Positions 53,425 to 63,572 of a stretch of 64,000 nucleotides of DNA are shown here, one piece after another. Under the pieces are notes generated by a model. That model had not been told where the DNA came from and ran no database searches. It saw nothing but the letters and a program-made list of their open reading frames with translations. Position 1 is the stretch's first letter. Every line of letters starts with the position of its first letter. The translations under genes and the position numbers were made by a program. This DNA is from Symbiodinium natans (taxonomy: Eukaryota; Sar; Dinophyceae; Suessiales; Symbiodiniaceae): positions 1,379,001-1,443,000 of the forward strand of contig CAJNDS010002001.1 of assembly GCA_905221605.1 (NCBI GenBank). Reading direction: 5' to 3'.

Positions 53425-54712
53425 GGGGGTTTAGGGTTTAGGGTTTAGGGTTTAGGGTTTAGGGTTTAGGGTTTAGGGTTTAGGGTATGACTCCGCCAAG
53501 GTAAGGTCTTGCGCAGAAGTTTTTCTCCACAAGCCTGTCCCTGAACCGTAAACCCTGAACCCTATCCCTAAACCCTTTACCACCCCAAGGTGGCCTAAAC
53601 CCTAAACCCTAAACCCTAAACCCTAAACAGTAAACCCTAAACCCTAAACCCTCAACTTCAACCCTAAACCACCCCAAGGTGGCCTAAAAAGCCATCTCCA
53701 GCCCATCCCCTCACAACAGGCAAAGAAGAGTCGTCAATGTTTACACCAGGGCTTAGGGGTCAAGGGTGGCCTTATGAGCTCCGTCCTGTTCATACAGTAA
53801 GGGTTTAGGGTTTAGGGTTTAGGGTTTAAGGTTTAAGGTTTAGGGTTAGTTTAGGGTTGAGGGTTGAGGGTTGAGGGTTGAGGGTTCAGGGTTTAGGGTT
53901 TCGGGTTCAGGGTTGCCCTCCCCGTCCGCGCCCCCCAAGCAACCTTGCCTGCAAAGGCCGTACCAACCCTTAAGTCCAGAAAGCCACTGGAGAGTGGTCA
54001 CATGTAGCCCCTTGGGGTTAGGACCACTCCGGTGTCAGGTGGTGCCTTGTATTCAGGAAGGGCCGCGATCCTCCCCCCCCCAACCCCCCCACCCACCCCC
54101 CCCACCCACCACCACCCCCCCCCCACCCCGCCCCCCCACCCCACCCCCGCCCCACTCCCCCCCCATCCCCCCCACACTCCTTGTGTGTCGGGGCGCCATA
54201 TCCACATGGTGTTTACTGCCGCTGCTGGCAAAACGCCCAAAACCCCGAAACCCTAAGCCCCAAACCCGAACATCTGAAACCCGAGCCCATGCTCCCCCGA
54301 CAGATCACGACAGCTCTGACGTTACACGGTTGGGTGGACAGTCCGCAGACCCCCTCTTGCCAACCTTTCGGTTTAGGGTTTAAGAATTAGGGTTTAGGGT
54401 TTAGGGTTTAGGGTTTAGGGTTTAGGGTTTAGGGTTTAGGGTTTAGGGTTCGAAGTGGCTATCTCGCTCGGGGGCTCGGGTGTAGGGATGGCGTGGCTCT
54501 GGCTTTTTGGGTGAGATAGCCCATAGACTCCTCATATATTGGGTACAAGAGAGAGAGTTTAGATCAGCCTTAAACCCCAAACCCTAAACCCTAAACCCCA
54601 AACCCTAAACCCCAAGCCCTAAACCCCAAACCCTAAACCCCAAACCCTACAACCCTGTAACCCCAAACCTCAGCAATGGTGAGCAGCGGCCGCTTGTCAT
54701 GGTAGACTGCTG

Positions 54713-54850
54713 GTTCATGGCACTCAACAACCCAGATATAACTGTACTTCATACCCCAATTATAGCCGCATCAGGGCACTTAAAGGGCTGATAAGTGGGA
54801 TATCAGTACGGCTAGATTTGGTTAATAAGTACCATGGACCTTAAAGTGGG
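54713..54850. mobile_element. Foldback element, family A
   Basis: tggttcatggcactcaacaa at the left, ttaataagtaccatggacct at the right, with the family interior (gggcacttaaagggctgata). Confidence 0.8.
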
Positions 54851-55033
54851 GACTGCTTCTGAATCCCCACTCCTACAACCTGCCAAGGAAGGGCCTCCCA
54901 TGCAACCTACAGGCTCAAGGGAATTAGGGGTTAGGGTTTAGGGTTTAGGGTTTGGGGTTTAGGGTTTAGGGTTACAGTTTAGGGTTTAGGGTTTAGGGTT
55001 TAGGGTTTAGGGTTTAGGGTTTAGGGTTTAGGG

Positions 55034-55250
55034 TTTTTGAGGGATCCGTGAAAGGACGAGTGAGGAATGCGCCAAATAATTGTTGAGTAAGGCTTATCAA
55101 GCTTATTTCGTCCTCGTAATTCGTAATTAGGCGTGAGCCTAAACCAAGAGCTCTTGCGGCATCCTCCTTGGCATATCTGAATCCCCAATAAATGGCGCTG
55201 GCAGGAGTGCCTTTGGTTTCCAGGTTTTCACTAAAGCCTCTTCGCACTAT
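55034..55250 (-). other. Unique open segment, unrecognised
   Basis: The minus strand reads KEDAARALGLGSRLITNYED and then EISLISLTQQLFGAFLTRPF without a stop for about 70 codons. This is longer and more protein-like than most intronic sequence. It runs into a TTTAGGG array at 55033. Possibly a gene fragment. Confidence 0.35.
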
Positions 55251-56431
55251 TGCAAATCGGTAAACCTGGCATGATCATTATAGACCATTAGACTTGACCC
55301 CCCTGCTAACCTCGCACTCCGGTGCGACAAGAAACTGGGTCAGCCCCGATAGCCGAGAAACGCAAAGCCTGACCTTCTAGAGTTTAGAAGTTTAGGGTTT
55401 TAGGCATTTAGGGACTAGGGTGTAGTTTCGGGGGTAAGGGTTCTGGGGTTTAGGGCTTTAGGTTGTTAGGGTTCAGGGATTAAGGTGTCGGTTTAAGAGT
55501 AAGGTCCTAAGACCTATGGTGTCGGTTCGGGGTGTTCCAGGTTTTTTGTACGCTCCCCCTAGTACATGAAACCCTCTAAGCCCCTACACCCCAAACCATC
55601 GCTTGGAGTGGGAACTCTGAAACCCGAGTCTCCTCAACTCTAGACTCTAGAAATCCTAAGTCACAAAATTTCGGACACCAAAGGCACGAAAGCCCTCAGG
55701 CGAAAGCCTCCAGGCTTCAATTTAATAGAGCGCCGGCAAAAGTACTCGATGCTCAAAGGGGCTCAGAGCGTGTCGAAACCAAGGATTGGGGATTTCGGGC
55801 TTTGGGCGTGGGATACCCAGGTACCTAGACACTCCGGCATCCGACTTGTATCATGAATGCTGACCTCGAATCTCTACCTAGATGAAGCCCTTTGAGGGGG
55901 GGGAGGGGTACCTTCTTCTTGCCAGGCAGGACACCCTAAATCCCAAACCCCGGCTGGGACGCTGTACCCAGGACGTTAGATACAACAAACTGGGCCAAGG
56001 GTAGAATAGAACCTCTTGAAAACGGATCGCGACACATGTAACAGCAAAGTGTGGTGTTTTCATCGGCCTCACTTGTGGGGGACCCTGAACCCCCAAACCC
56101 GAACCCTAAACCCACACCCCAAACCCTAGGCCCCAAACTCTGGCTCAACAAGTTGGGATCTTTCTTCGTGGATCGCCCTGACCCCTAAACCCTAAACCCT
56201 AAACCCTAAACCCTAAACCCTAAACCCTAAAACCCTAAACCCTAAACCCTAAACCCTGGAAGCCTCGGCCCCCTTTGACTGCCCTTGAAGATACCCTAAA
56301 GTTCTCCGGTACGGTGCACTTCAACCCGTTGCAACCTTGGCCTCACACTGTCTACGTTATAAGCCTTACGAACTAACCCTTAGGAATTAATATGAGAACT
56401 AGAATGAAGAGCTCATGGCTTCCATCTTATT

Positions 56432-56556
56432 GTGTTCTCCCGGTCGGGTTCTATTGTGCTCTCCCGGTCGGATTCTATTGTGTTCTCCCAGTCGGATTCT
56501 ATTGTGCTCCCCTGGTCGGATTCTATTGAGTTCTCCCGGTCGGATTCTATCCACGA
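56432..56556. repeat. 24-bp tandem repeat, about five copies
   Basis: Unit attgtgttctcccggtcgga plus ttct, with single-base variants. Open frames here on both strands read only the resulting 8-residue repeat. Confidence 0.9.
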
Positions 56557-56970
56557 AGCACAAGGCTTCGATGAACTTTGGGTCTGCCACGGTTGGGGGC
56601 TTGGGGTCTATCAGGCTTTGGGGGAGAAACCCTCTAATTAACCCCTAAACCCTAAACCGCCATGGAACCCTTAGGGTGGGAAGGTCTTGAAGAGACGACG
56701 TGTATACGCCATGCGTCGCTAAGCCCCGATATGATAGGGGATCCCAAGTATGGGCCCTTTATTTGGGTCCCCTGCTTTATCAGGTTTAGGGCTCAGGGTT
56801 TAGGGTTTAAGCTTTAGGGTCTAGGGCCCTTATATACACTACACATTTGAAAGCGCCCATACGTCGGTTCCCTCTCAAGCCTGTGGGTTAGGGACCATAC
56901 GAACGGCCCATGGTTCCAACCTTAAATATAGAGCTTCAGAGCCCCCTGCGTGGCTAAAGGCGGAGTGGAT

Positions 56971-57160
56971 CTTGGTAGCCCAGCAGCCATCTTACGGGTA
57001 CCCTGTTTCCAGGTTGGCTACTGTTTAAGGGAACCTTGAACCCCCCCCCCAAAAAAAAGAGTAACCGTGTTCTAATACGGGTACCCTGTTTTGGGTTGGC
57101 TACTTTTCAAGGGGGACCTTGAACCCCAAGAAAAGGAAAGAGTACGACTGGGCTACCAAG
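56971..57160. mobile_element. Foldback element, family D
   Basis: Termini cttggtagcccagcag and its inverse gactgggctaccaag. The inner block acgggtaccctgtttt…ggttggctac occurs twice. Second family member at 5773-5883. Confidence 0.85.
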
Positions 57161-57845
57161 GAATGCAAGGCTGTCCACGTATTAGAGACGTGGACTGAAC
57201 CTGACGTCATCTCCGGGCCGTGAGAGAAGCGATGGCGGTTTCCCATCAGCTTGCCGTAAACCAACGTAATGTAGTGGTTTCTAAGGGTTGAGGGTTTAGG
57301 GGCTTAGGGTTTAGGTTGGGATGTTCCCCCGAGCTTAGGGTTGCGGGCTCAAGCTTTCAAGGGCATCCCTGTCGTGTTCAAGGTCAGTTAGGGTAAGTTC
57401 GGGTTTATAGGTCTTACGGTTTAGGGAGCCGTGAAACCCAAGAACCCAAGACCCAAGAACCCAAGACTTCAAGGCTTGCAGAGTATCCGAAACCTAACAC
57501 CCTATGCAGTATAGGGGCCTTTATAATTGGAATAGGGTTTTGGGGGGTCATTAGAGGATAAGTATAGAGGGGCCAGAAGGGAATACTATTCGCAATCATT
57601 CTGACCCCTAACACCCTAGATATCCTACCCAGGAGTAACCTAGGAATGCAAGGGGTGCCCTTTTCGTTTAGGGGGGCCTATAAGAACCTAACCAGGAGTC
57701 CTAGCCCTAAACCCGAAACCCAATCCGTAAACCCTAAGCCCTAAACCCTATAAACCCTATAAACCCTATAAACCCTAAATCCTAAACCCTAAACCCTAAA
57801 CCCTAAACTCTGAGCCCTAAACCCTAAAAAAAGACTCAGTGTCCT

Positions 57846-57939
57846 AGATATCCGCTTCGTCACAGCCCGGTCCACTATGGAAATGCCGCCGTGGCTCGAC
57901 TCTCATGCTGAGAATACCTCGCGCCATCTCCATGGCGGA
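57846..57939 (-). CDS. Candidate terminal exon, upstream gene
   Basis: The acceptor gagaacccag at 57940 opens SAMEMARGILSMRVEPRRHF then HSGPGCDEADI and a TAG at 57844-57846. It could be a last exon or continue through an earlier GC/GA donor. CCCTAAA at 57715-57835 on the left. Confidence 0.45.
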
Positions 57940-58739
57940 CTGGGTTCTCAGCACTGACTTAAGTCCCCAAACCCTAAACCCCAAGCCCTAAGCCCTATGC
58001 CCTAAACCCTAAACCCTGAATCCTAATTCCTCCCTTAACGGCCAGGGTGTAGGTTTTGGGGCATTGCATCGAAAAGACGGAAGCCCTAAATAAACCCTAC
58101 CTTCTCGCCAGTCCTAAACCCTAAGAATCATCCCTGGCTTAAACCTTTAAACTCTCAACCCTAAAACCCTAAATCCTAGACCCCAATTCCTAAACCCTAG
58201 TCCTAACCCTAAACCCTCAACCCCAACCCTGAATCCTAAACCCTAAAAAAGGGTTTTGGAAGGTGGATCCTAGCCTTTATCATAGGAGAGAGGCACGAGT
58301 CTCCGTCAAAAGCATGAGCGAGAGAAGCTGCTTCAAACTTTCTCAGACACAAGGCCTTCGGGTTTAGGGTTTAAGGTTTAGGGTTTAGGGTTTGGGGTTG
58401 AGGGCTTTGGGACAATGACAATCTTACCCCGAATCTCATCTCTAATAGTTTAGGGTTTCGGGTTTACACATTTAGGTTTAGGATAGTGTAAGCATTGTCT
58501 AAAAAGCTTGTCCCAAAGCCCTGGAAGGATAGTGGTAATTTAATCTCATCCCCAATCTTTTGTTCCAAGCCCTAAAGGCTAAACCCTACCTACAGCAACC
58601 AAGCCACAGCAAGGGGGGCGTGCACCCACCAATTCAAGTCGTTGCCCCCCCCCCCCCTTTTTCAGGGTATATTGCTGAATGTAGGTGTCCCTAGACACTA
58701 GGCCCGCAACTGACGAGAGTGTTGCGGTTACCCCTGTGT

Positions 58740-58877
58740 TCGGTAAACTCTTTTGAAATAATTATTCCGTGACATAGTCCCCGATACAGCCGCGAGTAGC
58801 GATCACGTGATAGTCACGTGATCGCTAAGCACGGCTGTATCACGGGCTATGTAAACTAATATATTTTAGAGGTTACC
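58740..58877. mobile_element. Long hairpin / foldback element, family G
   Basis: The core agcgatcacgtga-tag-tcacgtgatcgct is a perfect 13-bp stem with a 3-base loop. The arms extend outward with few mismatches through gatacagccg/cggctgtatc and catag/ctatg to ggtaaactc/gaggttacc. Confidence 0.9.
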
Positions 58878-58959
58878 GGCGTGCGGGGTTAGCCGGCCAC
58901 TCTCTTTATCAACCCACACACGCAGAGACACAGTCACAGAGACAACAGACAGACAGACA

Positions 58960-59122
58960 AACAGACATGGAGAGAGTGCGAGAGCGAGAGAGGGAGAGAG
59001 CGAGAGCCAGAGCGAGCACGAGGGGAGCGCGAGCGCGAGTGGGAGCGCGAGATGTAGAGAGAGAGAGAGGGAGAGAGAGAGAGGGAGAGAGAGCGCGAGC
59101 GAGACAGCAAAGCGAGCAAGAG
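58960..59122. repeat. GAGA/GAGCGC-rich microsatellite
   Basis: Purine-rich run of GAGA units with GAGCGCGAG interruptions. The open frames over it (Arg/Glu or Ser/Leu only) are translations of the repeat. Confidence 0.9.
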
Positions 59123-59149
59123 AGTTGTAAGGTCGAGGGCTTTGGGCTT

Positions 59150-59278
59150 ACAAGGAGGGGCCCCTTTACTATACTAACCAAGTTAAGGGACTTATAACCT
59201 AAGTTAGGCTCCTTATAACCCAATTTAGGGCTCTTATAACTCTACTTATAACTAGGGGGGGGGGGGGGGGTCCTCCTT
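59150..59278. mobile_element. Foldback element, family C (best preserved)
   Basis: tacaaggaggggcccctttac…cctaagttaggctccttata…aactctacttataactaggg, a G-run, then tcctccttga. The reference copy for the family. Confidence 0.85.
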
Positions 59279-60558
59279 GACATCACAGGAGTCCAAAGAG
59301 CCCACAGCACGTTTAGTGGGTTTAGGGTTTAGTGTTTGGGGTTTGGGGTTTAAAGTTTAGTGTTGAGGGTGGCTGTATTGCTGTCTTTGCGGCATTTTCA
59401 GCCCCATCCGTAGCTCGCTTGGCTCCCTAAGTTGGGCCCGGAACACCCAAAGCCAAACCCTAAACCCTAACCCTAAAATGGTAAACCCTACACCCCGCCC
59501 CCCCGGCCAAAAAAACACAACACAACTGTTACAAGGACAGCAGGCGGTCTGTAAGGGCCTATGAGGGCTCAGCTATAGGAAGCGTCGACTTGTTTATTGC
59601 CACTGCTGAGGATTTAGGGTTTAGGGTTTAGGGTTTAGGGTTTAGGGTTTAGGGTTTAGGGTTTAGGGTTTAGGGAGGGCTTACGGTGGTTTAGGGTTTA
59701 GGGTCAGCTTGAAGCTTGAAGCTCGCTTCAAGAACAGAGATTGCGAGAGTACGGACTCTCAAAAGAAGCAGACGGATTGAATTCGCTGTGCTGTCCAAAC
59801 ATGCAGACACCTGGCGTGATCACTTGCGTGGAAGAAAATGTTGTGCGCTCAGGCTTAGGAAACAGGAATGAGGCGCTTTTCTGACCATCAGTCTAGCATC
59901 CAACTCGTTGGCATCCTTGCGGGACTTCAAAACGATGCCTGAAGGCCTGAGTCTTTGGCGCCAAAGCCCTCAATCTCGGAGAATCTAAACTCCAAAACTC
60001 CTCACGCCAGGCCCTCATCACTTCATTCACGACGGGACTTAGATGTCAGGGCTACTTAGGGAAGCCCTAAGCCTAAACCCGAAATCCTTTTGCGCATATG
60101 ACCGACTTGTACAAGGTTTCATGGGGGGGTGGGTGGGGGTAAGGGCAGAAAGACCTTCGAGTGGGTTGAGCGCATAAAGACTGACAGTTCCCGGAAGACA
60201 TCGGAAGGGAAGGCTTGAGGGTTTAGGATTGTAGGCGGTTTACGGCTCTAGATTTAGGATTTTTAAAGTCGTATTGTTTGATGGTTTTACTCAAAGCCAA
60301 CCCCCCCCCCCCCTAAAGCAAGGAATATGGCGCATATGGGTACTCAAAATTATGTGACCACCCCTGAACCTCCTAGTACTCTCATACGGCCCTTTCAGGG
60401 TCATTCTCTTTCCATGCTTGTTGCAGTGACCTGCCTATAAGAACGCCCAACCCCAAATCCCAAACCCCAAACCCCAAATCCCTAAACCCTAAACCCTAAA
60501 CCCTAAACCCTAAACCCTAAACCCTAAACCCTAAACCCTAAACCCCTAAACCCTAAAC
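59279..60558. other. Stretch without a supported gene
   Basis: TTTAGGG array (59610-59675), a unique low-copy segment 59700-60060 without long open frames, a C-run at 60301-60313 and a CCCTAAA array 60480-60558. Confidence 0.4.
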
Positions 60559-60637
60559 TGCCCAAGGGATGCAACGAGGGGAGCACGGCCTCTGTCCGCA
60601 AAGCGGTGGGGTGGAGCTGGGCTTGTCTTCGGCTGTG
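60559..60637 (-). CDS. Candidate exon, upstream gene
   Basis: The acceptor cctatatag and a donor GTTTAG at 60558 (inside a CCCTAAA array) enclose 79 bp reading AEDKPSSTPPLCGQRPCSPR then CIPWA. Both splice sites fit the local pattern; the peptide is low complexity and Cys/Pro-rich. Confidence 0.45.
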
Positions 60638-61274
60638 CTATATAGGGGTTTCTATAGGGTTTAGGGTGCGGGGTTTAGGGATTTAGGGACTTGGGGATGT
60701 AGTTTAGGGATGCTCGACTAGATTACCAAGGTTCGGGGTGCGGTTGGGTTCGGGCTCTGGAGGTTTTGGGTGAGGGTCGCTTGCTGAACATGTCTGGGTT
60801 TTTGGATTCAGGGCCTAGGGGTTTGCGGTTTCGAGTCTAGGGTTTAGGGCAGGCCCTCTGCATCAGCTGATTCATCAGGACAGCGAACCCTAAACGTCTC
60901 TAGTCAAAAACTCCCCGAAACCCTACAACCTAAACTTCCCAAAACCTTCCACCCTAAACCTTGTGCATGGGCTTAGCATGTGCCCTAAGGGTCCATGTGC
61001 CTGTATAGTATTTACCTGGGCCCTAAAGCTACTGTATGGGAACCCCTTTTAAGGCCCTAAAACCTAAACCCTAACCCTGAACGCTATGGGTAGGGGCTGG
61101 GTCGAAGGTTTCTGATAAAACGTACTGCACGGCAAGGAAGAGTGCAGCATTAGTGCTTTGCCACGCCTACGATGTTCCTTCTGAAGGGTTGCCCTAAACC
61201 CTAAACCCTAAACCCTAAATCCTAAACCCTAAACCCCCTGTTTCTCCAAAGCCGAAGCTCCCACCCAAAAGAAC

Positions 61275-61389
61275 CTTCCAAAGGTTGTCGGTCACGGCCA
61301 GGAGTCGCGTGACGTAAGGGGGAAAAAAGAAGCGTTGCACGTGGACCAGCTTATGGCATTGGGCGGCGAACCCCGTGCGTACTTCTCCA
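61275..61389 (-). CDS. Exon, upstream gene
   Basis: The acceptor aagtctag and donor TGGAAG|GTTCTT enclose 115 bp on the minus strand reading GFAAQCHKLVHVQRFFFPPY then VTRLLAVTDNLWK. Only this frame is fully open. V-Q-R-F…R is faintly IQ-like; otherwise unrecognised. Confidence 0.55.
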
Positions 61390-61531
61390 CTAGACTTAGG
61401 GGTTCAGGGTTTAGGAGGTTCAGGGTTTAGGGTTTAGAGTTTAGGGTTTAGGCCTATAAACAGGGAGTTAACTGCTAGCATTGATTGAGCATTGCGGCAC
61501 AGGATCTTCATATCCATAAAAGTACAACTCA

Positions 61532-61638
61532 ACCCTAAACCCTAAACCCTAAACCCTAAACCCTAAACCCTAAACCCTAAACCCTAAACCCTAAACCCTA
61601 AACCCTAAACCCTAAACCCTAAACCCTAAACCCTAAAC
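61532..61638 (-). repeat. CCCTAAA array
   Basis: About 15 perfect units; ends exactly at the donor of the 61639-61722 exon. Confidence 0.95.
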
Positions 61639-61722
61639 CCTGAAAGCCAAAAGCCCAGCGCACAAGAGATGTTCGGCTTTGTTGGCGCACTCTCTGGCCA
61701 ATTGCTCAGACGTCTCCCTTTT
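61639..61722 (-). CDS. Exon, charged helix, upstream gene
   Basis: Minus-strand reading KRETSEQLARECANKAEHLL then CAGLLAFR, 84 bp (28 codons). The donor is the first GTTTAGGG of the array at 61532-61638; the acceptor is gtgcgag next to a C-run. An amphipathic helix, possibly coiled coil. Confidence 0.6.
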
Positions 61723-61921
61723 CTCGCACCCCCCCCCCCCCATAAAATAGACTCCTAAACTCCTCAACCCTCACCTCGTCAGCTCCCAAAACTTGAAACC
61801 TGTGCTCCTAAATCCTAAGCTCCTAAACAGGAGGGTTTAGGGTTTAGGGTTTAGGGTTTAGGGTTTAGGGTTTAGGGTTTAGGGTTTAGGGTACTCCTAT
61901 ACCCTACACCCTCAGCCAAAT

Positions 61922-62030
61922 CACCAAAAGGGATGAGGATCGCTTCTGCGGGGGTTGCAGACTCCAACTCCCAACGTACCAGCAGGCCACCGTTTCAATG
62001 CGCTGCTGTCCCCAAACCTACTGTAGTTCC
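61922..62030 (-). other. Possible exon, weak
   Basis: Open on the minus strand (SSALKRWPAGTLGVGVCNPR) between a TTTAGGG array and the CCCTAAA tract at 62045. Its polarity relative to the arrays is opposite to the exons, so it is probably intronic. Confidence 0.2.
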
Positions 62031-62177
62031 TCAAACCTTTAGCCCTAAATCCTAAACCCTAAACCCTAAACCCTAAACCCTGAACCCTGAACCCTGAACC
62101 CTGAACCCTAAACCCTAAACCCTAAAACCAAACCCTAAACCTTAAACCCTGAACCCTAACCCCTAGAGCCTCAACGA

Positions 62178-62245
62178 TGAAAAATGCCCTGCACCGGCGA
62201 GTCTCTGGGAGACGTTCGAGTCGGCGCCCCTAGGGAAATCTTATG
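62178..62245 (-). CDS. Possible exon, weak
   Basis: The minus strand reads GADSNVSQRLAGAGHFSS after an ttccctag acceptor, with CCCTAAA (62045-62165) on the left. No donor chosen. Confidence 0.3.
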
Positions 62246-62824
62246 TCCCCTTCAAAGCAAGCATGCGCCAACGCTAAGAGGCAGGGAAGCTTTCTTGGAG
62301 CTTTTTGGGGTTTGGGCTCTATGTATCCCTAAACCCTAAACCCTAAATCCTAACCCTAAAACGGTAAGGTTTTCTGCTTCCGGGGCCTCCAGTGCTTCTC
62401 CAAAAGGGCCCATGTGCCCACATGGCAGGTACTTAGACCCGCCAAAGGTAACGACTCCAGGGCCAAATTCCGCGCCTCTACCAGAACTTACTGTTGGTTC
62501 GTAGGGAATGAGGGAATGAGGTACCCTATAGAATCCCGTATAAAAAGGGTATATATATATATATGTAGGGGGATATAGGGTAACAGTAAGGTAAGCCTAA
62601 AGCCTGAGAGAGGAGGACCAACAAGTACACATGTCTGCCTTCAACTCTGAGCCATGTCTGGCTTTACACGCATTCCTTCAAAAGGCAACTGGCCCTCGGA
62701 GGAAATCAATTCGGACTGATGGGTCCTCGAGGCCTTCTCGTTGTGTTGTGCTGTGTGCGGCGTGTCAGTGATGGCTTTCGGTTTTAACGGCTTGGGCTTC
62801 TAGGGTTTTAGGGCTCAAGGGTGT

Positions 62825-62962
62825 TTACTTGGAGGTTCATGGTACTTTGTAACCAAGTCCAACCATACTTCTAACCCACTTATCAGCCCCTTAAGTGCCT
62901 TAATATGGCTAACAAGTGCAGTTATACTAATTGGTAAGTAAGTACCATGAACCTTCAAGTAG
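62825..62962. mobile_element. Foldback element, family A (best preserved)
   Basis: tacttggaggttcatggtac and the inverse gtaccatgaaccttcaagta, 138 bp, interior cccacttatcagccccttaa. The reference copy for family A. Confidence 0.9.
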
Positions 62963-63400
62963 GCCTTGAGGGTGAAGGGTAGAGGTTTAGGGTTGCGGGG
63001 TTTCAGGGCTTGCAAGCTGTCGGGTGCAGGGCGCACAGATGGTTGTTAAAGTTGAGGGTGCGGGGCTCAGCGATTTAGATTTTATGCCGAAGCTTTCTTC
63101 GCGAGCGTCTAAGCCTAAGCCCTATATTCTAAGAGCCCCACTGAACCAGAAAGTGATGGTCCAAAAGCTATAGGCTTCTCGGCGCGAGTGTGCTGACTGA
63201 TGGCTGTGGTTTAGGGTTTAAAAGTTTAGAGTTCAGAGATTTAAGGTCCCGCATTTGGGATGGCTGGGACAAAGCCTGAACCCTAAACCCTAAACCCTAA
63301 ACCCCAAACCCCTACACCCGAAACCCGAAATCCTAACCCTAAACCCTAAACCCTAAATCCTAAACCCTAAACCCTACATTACATTCTACTCTTGGAAGGC

Positions 63401-63457
63401 CAAGAGGTGCCTGTGCAATGTATCAAATCTCCGAGGTCTGGCCCTCCCCACCGCGAA
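63401..63457 (-). CDS. Candidate exon, upstream gene
   Basis: The acceptor aaacggag at 63458 and GC donor CTCTTG|GCCTTC enclose 57 bp on the minus strand reading FAVGRARPRRFDTLHRHLL. CCCTAAA (63270-63376) lies left and TTTAGGG (63462-63572) right, the standard exon setting. Confidence 0.5.
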
Positions 63458-63461
63458 CTCC

Positions 63462-63572
63462 GTTTAGGGTTTAGGGTTTAGGGTTTAGGGTTTAGGGTTT
63501 AGGGTTTAGGGTTTAGGGTTTGGGGTTTAGGGTTTAGGGTTTAGGGTTTGGGGTTTAGGGTTTAGGGTTTAG
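63462..63572 (+). repeat. TTTAGGG array
   Basis: About 15 units with two TTTGGGG variants; starts 5 bp from the candidate exon at 63401-63457. Confidence 0.95.

Larger units (their letters stand above)
55251..57714. other. Stretch without a supported gene
   Basis: Degenerate telomere-like units, a CCCTAAA array (56190-56257), the 24-bp tandem repeat and a family D element. Short frames at 55878-56151 and 57414-57614 translate repeat-derived sequence. Confidence 0.4.

Noticed and set aside
53998-54383. Proline-rich (plus) and Gly/Trp-rich (minus) proteins
   Set aside because: They read a C-rich low-complexity tract at 54073-54175; no frame is favoured.
58909-59223. Arg/Glu-rich or Ser/Leu-rich proteins
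   Set aside because: Translation of a GAGA microsatellite on opposite strands.
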